Positions 53,792 through 62,428 of a DNA stretch of 64,000 bases are shown piece by piece. The stretch lies in the NCBI GenBank assembly GCA_963781025.1, contig CAWADU010000003.1:1054001-1118000 (forward strand), given 5' to 3'. The translations under genes and the position numbers were made by a program. The notes under the pieces were generated by a model. That model was not told the DNA's origin and searched no databases. It saw nothing but the letters and a program-made list of their open reading frames with translations. This DNA is from Tardibacter sp963781025. GTDB taxonomy: Bacteria; Pseudomonadota; Alphaproteobacteria; Sphingomonadales; Sphingomonadaceae. Position 1 is the stretch's first letter; every line of letters begins with the position of its first letter.

Positions 53792-54353
53792 ATGTCATTT
53801 CCCCCTTTTTAAAGTGCTTACTTCCTTTTGGCGGTTTCCTGCCCAGCTTCCCCGGTGCACGAAGCATGTCATGTCGCCGATGATAAGAGGAGGTGTGAGA
53901 AATTAATGGTCAAATTCTGCCCGTATTATGCCCTTTTTGCATAGATCTTGGTATCGAAATGGAATCCAACAGATAAAGCAGTAGATATTTTTTGCGTCCT
54001 GGCACCTTTGGCTATGGTCGTGTTCCGCAAGTCATTTGTATTAAATGATTTTTTGCGCCGAGAGGGCGCCACGATTGTGCGCCCCAATACCTCCGCGCCT
54101 GCTTTCCAGTTGCGGGCATGTGCATGCAAACACATCTTTTTCTGGGCAAATTCGCAGGCGCCGCGCTCGACCGACACACGATTGCAGCCACGTAGCGCCC
54201 CCGACCCAGCGATGCAATGGCACGTGAGCACATCGGATTTCAGGCCAGGTGTCGTTTCCTGGCTGGCGACGCGGATATGATGGAGATGGGATATTGCCGG
54301 CACGGTTCGCGCCCTTCGGGATCGCCGGTCTTCACGCCCTATCGAGTCCCTTG
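53792..54353. other. 562-bp region without a convincing gene
   Basis: This gap lies between the receptor start and the Lrp stop, and is more AT-rich than its surroundings (for example 53905-54055). An open frame of 125 codons exists on the minus strand (53926-54303), but its product has no family features and no ribosome-binding site. The gap should hold the promoter and regulator sites for the receptor operon. I could not define a convincing palindrome or -35/-10 pair. Confidence 0.5.
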
Positions 54354-54884
54354 TCAGCCATCGATGTTGATGTCGGTTCGAAACTTCGAACGGTTCATGG
54401 CAAACGTCGATCGGAAGTTGCGGATGTTCGGGTCGTTCGTCAATTCACGCCGAACGAAGCGATGATAGGCACTCATGTCCGCGACCTGCACGACAAGCAT
54501 GAAGTCGCTGTCGCCCGAAACCATGTAGCACTGCATCACTTCATCAACTTTTTCCATTTTCAGCTCGAACGCCCGCTGCAGTTCTTCCCCTTGGTGCTCC
54601 AGAGCCACTTCGATGAAAACAAAGAAATTTTGACCTACGCGTGAGGGATCAACCAAGGCGACATCACGGATGATCACCTTTTGCTCACGCAGGCGACGAA
54701 CACGCCTGAGACAAGTCGGAGGGGACAGATAGGCGAGTTCGGCCAACTCGAGGTTGGTCAGTTTGCTGTTTTTCTGCAATATCCTCAGAAGCTTACGGTC
54801 CAGCTTGTCCAGTGCGACCGTCGCCGTGTCGAAATTTTCACCGGCGCGATCATTGGCCCGAAATCGCCGGCTGTCGCTTTTCAT
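54354..54884 (-). CDS. Lrp/AsnC family transcriptional regulator
   Basis: This 176-residue regulator has an N-terminal HTH (LDKLDRKLLRILQKNSKLTNLELAELAYLSPPTCLRRVRRLREQKVI, about 26-72) and a C-terminal RAM/AsnC ligand domain (VMQCYMVSGDSDFMLVVQVAD). The basic 20-residue tail before the HTH is longer than in E. coli Lrp. I start at MKSDSRRF; codons upstream are not conserved sequence. It sits between the receptor operon and the divergent aldolase operon and likely senses an amino acid to control both. Confidence 0.93.
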   Translation of the reverse strand: MKSDSRRFRANDRAGENFDTATVALDKLDRKLLRILQKNSKLTNLELAELAYLSPPTCLRRVRRLREQKVIIRDVALVDPSRVGQNFFVFIEVALEHQGEELQRAFELKMEKVDEVMQCYMVSGDSDFMLVVQVADMSAYHRFVRRELTNDPNIRNFRSTFAMNRSKFRTDINIDG

Positions 54885-54916
54885 ATGGCATTTACAATGC
54901 TCCCGGCCCGTCCGAT

Positions 54917-54929
54917 TTCCATATTGGAA
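54917..54929. promoter_or_regulatory. Inverted repeat upstream of the Lrp-type gene
   Basis: TTCCA-TAT-TGGAA is a perfect short palindrome 33 bases upstream of the Lrp start and about 145 bases before the divergent aldolase start. Lrp-type proteins often bind such A/T-centred dyads and autoregulate. Assignment rests on position only. Confidence 0.35.
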
Positions 54930-55073
54930 TCCTGTTGGACGTTCTCTTCGCATCATAGCCTATATCAATGCACCAAATAGACCATTAATTTCAGCGGCTC
55001 CAAGCTAGGTTGGCGGAGTTGCCGATGCACATATCATCGGCCTGCATTCACTATCCTTTATGCGAGGGCCCGT

Positions 55074-56099
55074 GTGTTGGACCTTTCCAGTGACAATGTA
55101 ACCGGCGTTCACCCAGAGATCATGGAGGCCATTGTCCGCGCCAATAGCGGCACCGCCCTCTCATATGGAGCCGATGGCTGGACCGACAGGTTACAGGGTC
55201 AATTTTCCGCGCTCTTCGAACGCGATGTGGTCGTTGCCCCGGTCATTTCCGGCACGGCTGCAAATGCGCTGGCGCTGTCCACCTGTGTGCCGCCATGGGG
55301 TGCGGTCATCTGCCATGCCGGCGCCCACATTGGCGGGGCCGAATCCAACGCACCCGAGTTTTTCAGCGCGGGGGCCAAGATGATGCCCTTGCCTGGCAAC
55401 TCCGGGAAATTGGCTCTGGAGGCCGTCGAAGCCCAGATTCTGACGGATGGGCCATTGGGCCGACCGGTGCCCAAGGCCGTCAGCCTTAGCCAGGCCACCG
55501 ACGCAGGGACGGTCTATTCGCCGGATGAGATTGCCGCGCTGTCCCGCCTCGCCAAAGATCACGGTCTTGCAGTCCATATGGACGGGTCGCGTCTAGCCAA
55601 CGCCATTGCCCATCTAGGCTGCGCGCCAGCCGATATCACCTGGCGGGCCGGTGTCGATATCCTCAGTTTCGGATTCACGAAAAACGGCGCAATGGCCGCA
55701 GAAGCCGTGATTTTTTTCGATATCGCCCTGGCAAGGGACTTCGAACATCGTCGCAAGCGCGGCGGCCACACACTGTCGAAAATGCGCTTCGTGTCGGCAC
55801 AGATCGAAGCCTGCATTCAAAGCGGATTGTGGCTGCGCAATGCCCATAATGCGAACTCCGCCGCCAGCCGCCTGGCGAACGCCTTGGCCGATATTCCGGG
55901 CGTAGAGGTAAAGGGGCCGGTCGACGCCAACATGATCTTCGTCTGGATGCCTCCGGCATTGACTTCAGCTCTACATTCTGCGGGATTTGGCTTTCCCGTA
56001 TTGAACGGCTGGGCGCGGCTTGTGACGTCCTTCAATACAACGGAGGAAGCAGTTTCGCGCTTTATCGAGACAGCACAGCAATTTGGAAAAACGCAATGA
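55074..56099 (+). CDS. Low-specificity L-threonine aldolase
   Basis: This 341-residue PLP enzyme of the threonine aldolase/beta-eliminating lyase family cleaves beta-hydroxy amino acids to glycine and an aldehyde. LDLSSDNVTGVHPEI is the family N-terminus, CHAGAHIGGAES the substrate-side His region, and SFGFTKNGAMAAEAV holds the PLP lysine. The GTG start has GAGGG six bases before it. It overlaps the aminopeptidase gene by four bases (ATGA) and is divergent from the Lrp gene. Confidence 0.92.
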   Translation: MLDLSSDNVTGVHPEIMEAIVRANSGTALSYGADGWTDRLQGQFSALFERDVVVAPVISGTAANALALSTCVPPWGAVICHAGAHIGGAESNAPEFFSAGAKMMPLPGNSGKLALEAVEAQILTDGPLGRPVPKAVSLSQATDAGTVYSPDEIAALSRLAKDHGLAVHMDGSRLANAIAHLGCAPADITWRAGVDILSFGFTKNGAMAAEAVIFFDIALARDFEHRRKRGGHTLSKMRFVSAQIEACIQSGLWLRNAHNANSAASRLANALADIPGVEVKGPVDANMIFVWMPPALTSALHSAGFGFPVLNGWARLVTSFNTTEEAVSRFIETAQQFGKTQ

Positions 56100-57508
56100 A
56101 CGGCGATCACGTACCGGCCCTTATCGAATTTTGCGAAGACGCTCGTCCGATTGCATCGGTGACTAAACAAGGGCTTTCTGCGTGGATTTCTGACCAGCCC
56201 GAGTCAATCGGCAAGTTTGTAGCCTCTTGTGGCTTCAAGGCGGATGCCCATGAATTCATCTACTTGCCCGATTCAAATCGCACGATATTGCTCGGTCTCG
56301 GCGATACGCCAGATCGGTGGAGCTTCGCCGGATTGCCGTTGACCCTGCCCGAAGGCGACTATCGCGTCGCGGGCGCCCCATTTTCTCCCACAGCAACCGC
56401 TTTGGCATGGGCGTTGGGCGCTTATCAGTTTTCGCGCTACAAAAGCGCCAAGCGAGCGCCTGCAAATTTGTGTTGGCCCGAGCAGGCCGATCGCCGCGCG
56501 GTTGCGCGGACCTGGACGGCTGCGTCGCTGGCACGCGATTTGATCAACACACCTGCCGGCGATCTCGGGCCTGCTGAATTGGCTGACGCCGCGGACGCAT
56601 TGGCGCGGATCAATGGTGCAAGATGCTCCGTTATCGTTGGTGATGCCCTTCTCGACGAAAATTACCCGCTCGTCCATGCTGTTGGACGCGCAGCGGACTG
56701 CAACGGCCCTCGCGCCCCGCGGCTGATCGACCTTGTATGGGGCGACGAAAATGCGCCCAAGGTTACGCTTGCTGGCAAGGGCGTGTGTTTCGACACGGGG
56801 GGGCTCGATCTCAAGATTTCCGGAAGAATGACGATGATGAAGCTCGACATGGGCGGCGCGGCGCATGCGCTGGCACTGGCGGGCATGATTATGGATGCGC
56901 GACTGCCCGTGCGCCTTCGCGTGCTCATCCCGGCAGTGGAAAACGCAATCGGCCCCAATGCCGTCCGTCCGCTGGACATTGTGCCTGCGCGGAATGGCCT
57001 GACTGTTGAAATCGGAAATACCGATGCCGAAGGGCGCCTGGTTCTCGCAGATGCCCTTGCCGAGGCCGCGACGGAATGTCCCGACCTCATTATCGATTTC
57101 GCGACGCTTACAAGTGCCTCCATGGTCGCGCTCGGTCCCGATATTGCGGCCATGTTCAGCAATGACGACGCCGTGGCCGCCGACCTGTTGGAGGCGGCAC
57201 GCGACGCGGAAGATCCAATTCATCGCCTTCCGCTGTGGCAGCCCTATGCACAGCACCTGAAGGGAAAAGTGGGCGACATCACCAACGTCGCAGACCTGAA
57301 CCTCGGATCGACAACCTTCGCTGGCGCAATTTATGCCGCGTTGTTTCTGGAGCGCTTTGCAGGCACCAAATGCTCCTGGGTGCATTTCGATCTGGCAACC
57401 TGGAATTTCCGAAACCAGCCAGGCCGCCCCGAAGGTGGTGAAATGAAGGCAGTACTCGGCGTTTTTGCCTATCTGGAAAAGCGTTACGGCGCTCGCGGGC
57501 AACCCTGA
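56096..57508 (+). CDS. Leucyl aminopeptidase family protein (M17)
   Basis: This 470-residue M17 aminopeptidase carries the dinuclear zinc site signatures GKGVCFDTGGLDLK, MKLDMGGAA and the M17 hallmark NTDAEGRLVLADAL. The active-site Lys and Arg are present. It lacks part of the N-terminal PepA domain (usual length about 500). It follows the threonine aldolase with ATGA overlap and gives the region a second intracellular peptidase besides PepN. Confidence 0.93.
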   Translation: MNGDHVPALIEFCEDARPIASVTKQGLSAWISDQPESIGKFVASCGFKADAHEFIYLPDSNRTILLGLGDTPDRWSFAGLPLTLPEGDYRVAGAPFSPTATALAWALGAYQFSRYKSAKRAPANLCWPEQADRRAVARTWTAASLARDLINTPAGDLGPAELADAADALARINGARCSVIVGDALLDENYPLVHAVGRAADCNGPRAPRLIDLVWGDENAPKVTLAGKGVCFDTGGLDLKISGRMTMMKLDMGGAAHALALAGMIMDARLPVRLRVLIPAVENAIGPNAVRPLDIVPARNGLTVEIGNTDAEGRLVLADALAEAATECPDLIIDFATLTSASMVALGPDIAAMFSNDDAVAADLLEAARDAEDPIHRLPLWQPYAQHLKGKVGDITNVADLNLGSTTFAGAIYAALFLERFAGTKCSWVHFDLATWNFRNQPGRPEGGEMKAVLGVFAYLEKRYGARGQP

Positions 57509-57542
57509 ACTCGGCATGGGTCCGGTGCCGACCTGATCATCC

Positions 57543-57571
57543 CCGTGCAGGCCTGCTGGACACGGTTTTTT
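57543..57571 (+). terminator. Intrinsic terminator after the aldolase-aminopeptidase operon
   Basis: CCGTG (57543-57547) pairs with CACGG (57561-57565) and is followed by six T. A second short hairpin, TGTCCC/GGGACA (57573-57589), comes straight after. Position 35 bases past the stop codon supports a terminator. Confidence 0.65.
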
Positions 57572-57716
57572 GTGTCCCTTTTGGGGACAGTCCAATGGCC
57601 AACTTGATATCGCAATCATGCGGTTCAAAGTGTGAGTTGCCCGAATCTCTCTGCGAAAGCGGAGGCGGGGGGAGATGATGAAGGCGTTTTGTTCACCAGC
57701 CTTTTAGGAGGGAAGG

Positions 57717-58913
57717 ATGAACACGAAACGCTCAATTCTTTTTGCACGGTTTAAGCGCAATACGATCCTCGCGCTGGCTGCATCGCAGATTGCGATCGCG
57801 ACACCTGCGCTTAGTGCGTATTTCCAGCAAACCAACCTTGTGACCGACGATCAGGCAGCATTGGCAAGCCTGGGTTTCACCCCGGCCAGCTTCGTGGACA
57901 CCAACCTGATCAATCCCTGGGGCATGTCTTTCGGCACCGGCGGACCCTTCTGGATTTCCAATCAGGGCACCTCGACGTCGACGCTCCATACCGGCACGGG
58001 GGCTCCGGTGTCGCTCATCGTCACCATTCCTCAGGGTGAGGGCATGCCTACGGGTCCAACTGGCCAGGTCTTTGCCGGCGGCAAGGGATTCAACCTGTCC
58101 AATGGCTCGGAAGGCATTTTCTTCTTTGCCAATCTTGACGGGTCGATTTCCGGCTGGAACCCGGCGGCGGGCACGAATGCCGTTGTTGTTTCAAAGCTTA
58201 CCGCCGAACACCCCGCCCTCTATACGGGGCTTGCCCTGGGCAGCGTGGGTAGCAACAACTATCTCTACGCCGCAAATGGAGCGAGTGGCGCCATCGATGT
58301 ATTTGATCAGGCGTTCAACCTGACGACGCTTTCTGGAAACTTCGTCGATCCGGGCCCTAATCCCGATGGGCTGGTCCCCTTCAACATCCACAACGTCAAT
58401 GGCCACATGTACGTGACCTATGCCCAGGCCGGCCCTGACCCCGATGAAGCTCCGGTCGGATCCGGCTTCGTCAGCGAATTTGATGCCGACGGCAATTTCA
58501 TCCGCCGGTTTACGACGGGTGGGCCGCTGGCATCGCCATGGGGCGTGGCATTGGCGCCAAGCAGTTATGGCGCGTTCGGCGGAGCGCTGCTTGTCGGCAA
58601 CTTCAACGACGAGCACGGGACCATCAACGCATTCAGCCTGGATGACGGCAGTTTTCTGGGCATGCTGACCGACAAGAATGGAGATCCGGTCATAATCCCT
58701 TATCTGTGGGAAATCACTTTCGGCGACGGCGCGCGCGATGCATCCCCGAATGCCCTGTATTTTTCCGCGGGTGTCGGCGACGAGGAGCACGGCCTTTTCG
58801 GGAATCTTTCAGCGATCCCCGAGCCCGCGCAATGGCTGATGATGATCACGGGTTTCGGCTTGATCGGTCTTGCGAAACGCAGGCGTCGCCGTGTGCGCCA
58901 CGTGATCGTTTAG
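57717..58913 (+). CDS. PEPxxWA-CTERM-type secreted protein, beta-propeller-like (TIGR03118-like)
   Basis: This 398-residue exported protein has an N-terminal signal (ILALAASQIAIATPALSA) and a C-terminal sorting tail: IPEPAQWLMMITGFGLIGLA then KRRRRR. That is the PEP-CTERM signal processed by exosortase in EPS-producing bacteria. The middle is an NHL/propeller-like secreted domain (NPWGMSF, GLALGSVGSNNYLYAANG, SPWGVALAPSSYG) of the TIGR03118 type. AGGAGGG precedes the ATG. The exosortase gene is not in the window, but the EPS locus begins 330 bp later. Confidence 0.88.
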   Translation: MNTKRSILFARFKRNTILALAASQIAIATPALSAYFQQTNLVTDDQAALASLGFTPASFVDTNLINPWGMSFGTGGPFWISNQGTSTSTLHTGTGAPVSLIVTIPQGEGMPTGPTGQVFAGGKGFNLSNGSEGIFFFANLDGSISGWNPAAGTNAVVVSKLTAEHPALYTGLALGSVGSNNYLYAANGASGAIDVFDQAFNLTTLSGNFVDPGPNPDGLVPFNIHNVNGHMYVTYAQAGPDPDEAPVGSGFVSEFDADGNFIRRFTTGGPLASPWGVALAPSSYGAFGGALLVGNFNDEHGTINAFSLDDGSFLGMLTDKNGDPVIIPYLWEITFGDGARDASPNALYFSAGVGDEEHGLFGNLSAIPEPAQWLMMITGFGLIGLAKRRRRRVRHVIV

Positions 58914-59243
58914 GCTGGTTGAGGGGTCTGGATCGGCGCGGTTGCGGGACCGCGCCCTTCCCCCCGGCACAACCCCGATCCCTCAATCTTGCCCCGCCCT
59001 CCAATCCCCTGCCAATCCGGATAATCCATCCGAGGTAGGGCGCGCTCTCCGACGAAAGTTCTATACCTCGGGATGGTGACGGCGTTGGCCGTCACCACCC
59101 ACCATGCTCTCTGGCAACGGATCGCAACCCGCGTAACCTTGGCGCCAAATCGCCAGGGATGCGCGCGGCTCGACTAGGTCAGGCGTCGCGAAGAAAGCAG
59201 GGGCAGAGCTGATGATTCGTTATTCGAAATGCGGAGCTAGAGC
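58914..59243. other. Intergenic region before the EPS locus
   Basis: These 330 bases contain no supported gene. They include a perfect hairpin (59075-59096) and a C/T-rich stretch near 58965-59020. They should hold the promoter of the EPS operon. No convincing -35/-10 pair could be fixed. Confidence 0.5.
59075..59096. repeat. Perfect inverted repeat upstream of the EPS operon
   Basis: GGTGACGGC-GTTG-GCCGTCACC is a 9-bp perfect stem with a 4-base loop. No T-run follows. It could be an operator, an attenuator or a terminator remnant. Confidence 0.5.
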
Positions 59244-61091
59244 ATGAGCACCACCGTGACCACGATTGATCAGAGTGGTGAAGGACGCTCGGGCGCGTTC
59301 AGGGAGATGGGACCACTCGAATTTATTCGCATCCTCCGCCGTCGCAAGACCCTTATCCTGCTGACTATTCTACTGATAACCGGCCTTACCGGACTGGTCC
59401 TGACCAATGTCACGCCGCTGTACCGGTCGGACGCCGTAGCGATTGTCGAGATGCCCGACATGCCGGACGACGATCCCGCCGCCGCTATCGCCAAGGCGCG
59501 CGAGAACGAAATCCAGATCACGACGTTCCTGCAGCTTCTGCAATCCCGCAATATGGCGGCGCTGGTCGTCCGGGATATGGCGCTCGACGATGATCGCGAA
59601 TTCAACCCTACGGCAAATCCCGACAAGGTCGTGCCGGAAACCGGGCTGCTGGCCCGGGTGAAGCAGCTCATCGGTCTTGAGCAGCCGGTCCCGCCTCCCG
59701 CTACGAAGGCGAAAGCGCCCAAGGCGCTTCCGCCGCCGTCAGAAGCGGACCTGGAACGGGTCGTCGACCGGTTGATGAAGAACCTCACGGTCACGCAGAT
59801 CAACAAATCGAACCTGATCGGCGTCACCGCCTATTCGGTAGACGCCAGGAAGGCGCAGCGGATTGCGAACAAGCTCATTGCGGTGTCCATCAACAGCCAG
59901 ATCAACCGGCGTCAATCGAATATCAAGGACACGATCGGCCTGCTGAACAAGCGGGTCGAGGAATTGCGCAAGCAGGTGATTGCGGGCGACGGGCGCGTTG
60001 CCGATTATCGCAAGGCGCACGGGATCGCAGAAGGTCCCGGCACCCAGATCCAGATTGATCAACTGTCGTCGGAATTGGCGGGCGCGCGTTCATCGCGGGT
60101 CGAAAGCGAGGCGCGTTCGCGCGCGCTGAATGCAATGGCACCCACCGGGGCCGTTACGGCAAGCGCCGGCAGCGCCACCTCGCCGGTACTTGCCGACCTG
60201 CAGACCCAGGAAATCACGCTCCAGCGGCGCATTGCCGAATTGTCCCCGATGTACGGTCAGGGTCATCCTGACATGATAAACGCCAAGGCGCAGCTCGCTG
60301 CCGTCCAGCAACGGATAACCGGCGAACTCAGCCGTATCGGCTCCGGCCTCGCGGCGGAAACCTCGGCTCGGCGCGATCGCGAATATCAGTTGTCGCATGA
60401 CATCGGGGCGCTTCGTGCGCAAACCTTCGAGCAGGGAATAGCCAGCGTTGGCTTGATGGACCTGCAGCGCGACGCCGATACCAGCCGGACGCTCTATGTC
60501 ACGCTTCTGAGCCGATTGAAGGAGTTGCAGCGGCAGGACCAGCAGTCCAAGGCGGACGCAACATTTGAATCACGCGCCGCGCTACCGATGTCGACAACCT
60601 ACCCCGCGACCAAACGGATATTGGCGGTGGCATTCGCAGCCTCGCTTATCATCGCGGCGATCCTTGCGTTTGCCGCCGAATCCATGGACGGGCGCATCCG
60701 CACGAGCGAGCAGGTCGAGCGGCTTACCGGCTCACCTGCATTGGCAATGATACCGGAAATTTCGAAAAGCTGGGAGGACCTGCCGGCCTATATCGCAGTG
60801 CTGGAACGACCGTGTTCAGCTTTCTCCGAGGCCTTGCGAACGTTGCAGCTCGAACTTTCGTCCCGGCATCCCGAAAAGGCGGCGCAAGTCGTCGTCGTCA
60901 CCTCCCCCCTGCCGGGCGAAGGCAAGACGACGATTTCGATGAGCGTGGCCGCCGCCGCGGCTGCAATGGGGACGGAACTCGGTAATCGTGGACCTGGACC
61001 TCCGCCGTCCTGGCCTGCCGAACATGACGTCGCAGGTCGCCGCCGGGCCCGACCTGCTGGATTTCCTGGACAACAAAGCGTCCATCAATGA
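59244..61091 (+). CDS. EPS chain-length/tyrosine-kinase-type protein, N-terminal part (frameshifted)
   Basis: This reading frame gives 615 residues. It encodes a Wzz/GumC-type polysaccharide copolymerase: first membrane helix (about 34-54, TLILLTILLITGLTGLVL), periplasmic coiled-coil region with VDRLMKNLTVTQINKSNLIGV, and second helix (ILAVAFAASLIIAAILAF). The start of a CpsD/Wzc-type ATPase follows, with Walker A at SPLPGEGKTTISMS. After AAAMGTE the frame becomes nonsense. One surplus base near 60967-60978 separates it from the rest of the ATPase, which resumes in the next frame. The intact gene would span 59244-61572. Confidence 0.85.
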   Translation: MSTTVTTIDQSGEGRSGAFREMGPLEFIRILRRRKTLILLTILLITGLTGLVLTNVTPLYRSDAVAIVEMPDMPDDDPAAAIAKARENEIQITTFLQLLQSRNMAALVVRDMALDDDREFNPTANPDKVVPETGLLARVKQLIGLEQPVPPPATKAKAPKALPPPSEADLERVVDRLMKNLTVTQINKSNLIGVTAYSVDARKAQRIANKLIAVSINSQINRRQSNIKDTIGLLNKRVEELRKQVIAGDGRVADYRKAHGIAEGPGTQIQIDQLSSELAGARSSRVESEARSRALNAMAPTGAVTASAGSATSPVLADLQTQEITLQRRIAELSPMYGQGHPDMINAKAQLAAVQQRITGELSRIGSGLAAETSARRDREYQLSHDIGALRAQTFEQGIASVGLMDLQRDADTSRTLYVTLLSRLKELQRQDQQSKADATFESRAALPMSTTYPATKRILAVAFAASLIIAAILAFAAESMDGRIRTSEQVERLTGSPALAMIPEISKSWEDLPAYIAVLERPCSAFSEALRTLQLELSSRHPEKAAQVVVVTSPLPGEGKTTISMSVAAAAAAMGTELGNRGPGPPPSWPAEHDVAGRRRARPAGFPGQQSVHQ

Positions 61092-61572
61092 AATCCTGCG
61101 GACTGACCCTCGTGTCCCCAATCTCGCCATGATCGGCGTAAAAAGGGCAGCCAAAGACCCGGGTGCGATGCTTGCTTCCCCAAGGCTGCCGATGCTGATC
61201 GGCGAGCTTGGCAGCCGCTACAAATTCATCGTCCTCAATACGGCGCCGTTGCTCCCCGTGCGCGACGCGAAAGTCCTCGCCCAATATGCGGATGACGTGC
61301 TGATGGTCGTCCAATGGGCGAAAACGCCGCCCGACGCTCTGCGGACAGCGACGAGAATGCTTGGAGACAAGCTTACGGCCGCCCTCCTCAATCGCGTCGA
61401 TTACAAGAAGCATGCAAGCCTCGCCTATGGCGATGCCATCCAGCATTACTCGAAATATTCGATCTACTATGGCGATGACAACGCGGCCGCACATGTCACG
61501 GATGAAGACGAAAGAGAATCGCGGCCCACCGCGCCATGGCGGCGGCTGCTGCCATGGTTGAAGGCGGCATAA
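60988..61572 (+). CDS. EPS chain-length/tyrosine-kinase-type protein, C-terminal part (frameshifted)
   Basis: This frame continues the ATPase: SVIVDLDLRRPGLPN from 60979 is Walker A' and directly continues the interrupted N-terminal part; 60988 is only the first GTG. FIVLNTAPLLPVRDAKVLAQYADDVLMVVQW is Walker B and the following strand. The tail YGDAIQHYSKYSIYYGDD is tyrosine-rich, like BY-kinase autophosphorylation tails. On its own the fragment lacks the P-loop and would not be functional. Confidence 0.75.
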   Translation: MDLDLRRPGLPNMTSQVAAGPDLLDFLDNKASINEILRTDPRVPNLAMIGVKRAAKDPGAMLASPRLPMLIGELGSRYKFIVLNTAPLLPVRDAKVLAQYADDVLMVVQWAKTPPDALRTATRMLGDKLTAALLNRVDYKKHASLAYGDAIQHYSKYSIYYGDDNAAAHVTDEDERESRPTAPWRRLLPWLKAA

Positions 61573-61578
61573 GGCGCC

Positions 61579-62376
61579 ATGCCCCCACCCCGCACAGATA
61601 CGAGAAAAGGCGGCTCCTTGCGGTGGTCCCGCGGCCACGACAACATTCCGCGCATTATTCCCCGGCGACTGATTGCCGGACATTCAGCGGGTGATCCGGG
61701 TGGCGACGACTACCAGTTTCACGTTCTCGTCATCGATCCGCAGCCGCTGACCAGGAATTGTCTGATTGCGGCCATGAAGGATGCGTCGAACCTCGCGTCC
61801 GTCATCGCGGTCGAAAATGTGGAAGACATTCAGCGGCTTTTGGCTGAAGGCGTCACATTTGACGCTGCCGTGCTCAATCTGGACCGGGGGCCGGTGGACG
61901 AACGCAGCCTGACAGCGCTGCTGATGCCCATCTTGCTGGCCTTGCTGGATACGCCGTTAGTGCTGCTTTCCTCCAGCACGGCGCCTGCCTGCCTCACCGT
62001 TGCGTTTCAACATGGCGTCCGCGGCTATCTGGCCACCGATACCGCGCTGGCGGTCATTCTCCAGGCGATCCGCCTCGTGTGCACCGGCTGGATGATCTAT
62101 CCCGCCTTCAGGCACAGTGAACCCCCGCAGGCCCAAGCGCAGTTGACGCACAAGGGCGAAGGCGGTTCCGTGAAATTGACCCCTCGGCAGGAGCAGGTTC
62201 TGCAATGCCTTGCCACGGGAATGCCGAACAAGAGCATCGCGTTCCACCTCAAGATGAGCGAGAGCACGGTCAAGGCGCATATCAAGGAAATCATGCAACG
62301 GGTCGGTGCCGCCAATCGAACGCAGGTGGTCGCCCTTATCGGCAGAAACGACGACCAGGATCAGGAGAAATGTTGA
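61579..62376 (+). CDS. LuxR-type response regulator with atypical receiver
   Basis: This 265-residue regulator has an N-terminal extension of about 45 residues, a receiver-like domain (HVLVIDPQPLTRNCL, FDAAVLNLDRGP) and a C-terminal LuxR HTH (KLTPRQEQVLQCLATGMPNKSIAFHLKMSESTVKAHIKEIM). The acidic pocket is reduced (IDP instead of a DD pair) and the phosphoacceptor position is uncertain (LNLD), so phosphorylation is doubtful. It begins six bases after the kinase-type gene, so it probably controls EPS genes. Confidence 0.88.
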   Translation: MPPPRTDTRKGGSLRWSRGHDNIPRIIPRRLIAGHSAGDPGGDDYQFHVLVIDPQPLTRNCLIAAMKDASNLASVIAVENVEDIQRLLAEGVTFDAAVLNLDRGPVDERSLTALLMPILLALLDTPLVLLSSSTAPACLTVAFQHGVRGYLATDTALAVILQAIRLVCTGWMIYPAFRHSEPPQAQAQLTHKGEGGSVKLTPRQEQVLQCLATGMPNKSIAFHLKMSESTVKAHIKEIMQRVGAANRTQVVALIGRNDDQDQEKC

Positions 62377-62428
62377 GGTTTATCTCCGCGCATCAGGGAA
62401 CGGCGCCCAGGATGCCGTTTTACTGCGA

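Noticed and set aside
53926..54303. Possible 125-residue minus-strand protein in the receptor-Lrp gap
   Set aside because: No ribosome-binding site, no recognisable domain and unusual composition; the region reads better as control DNA.
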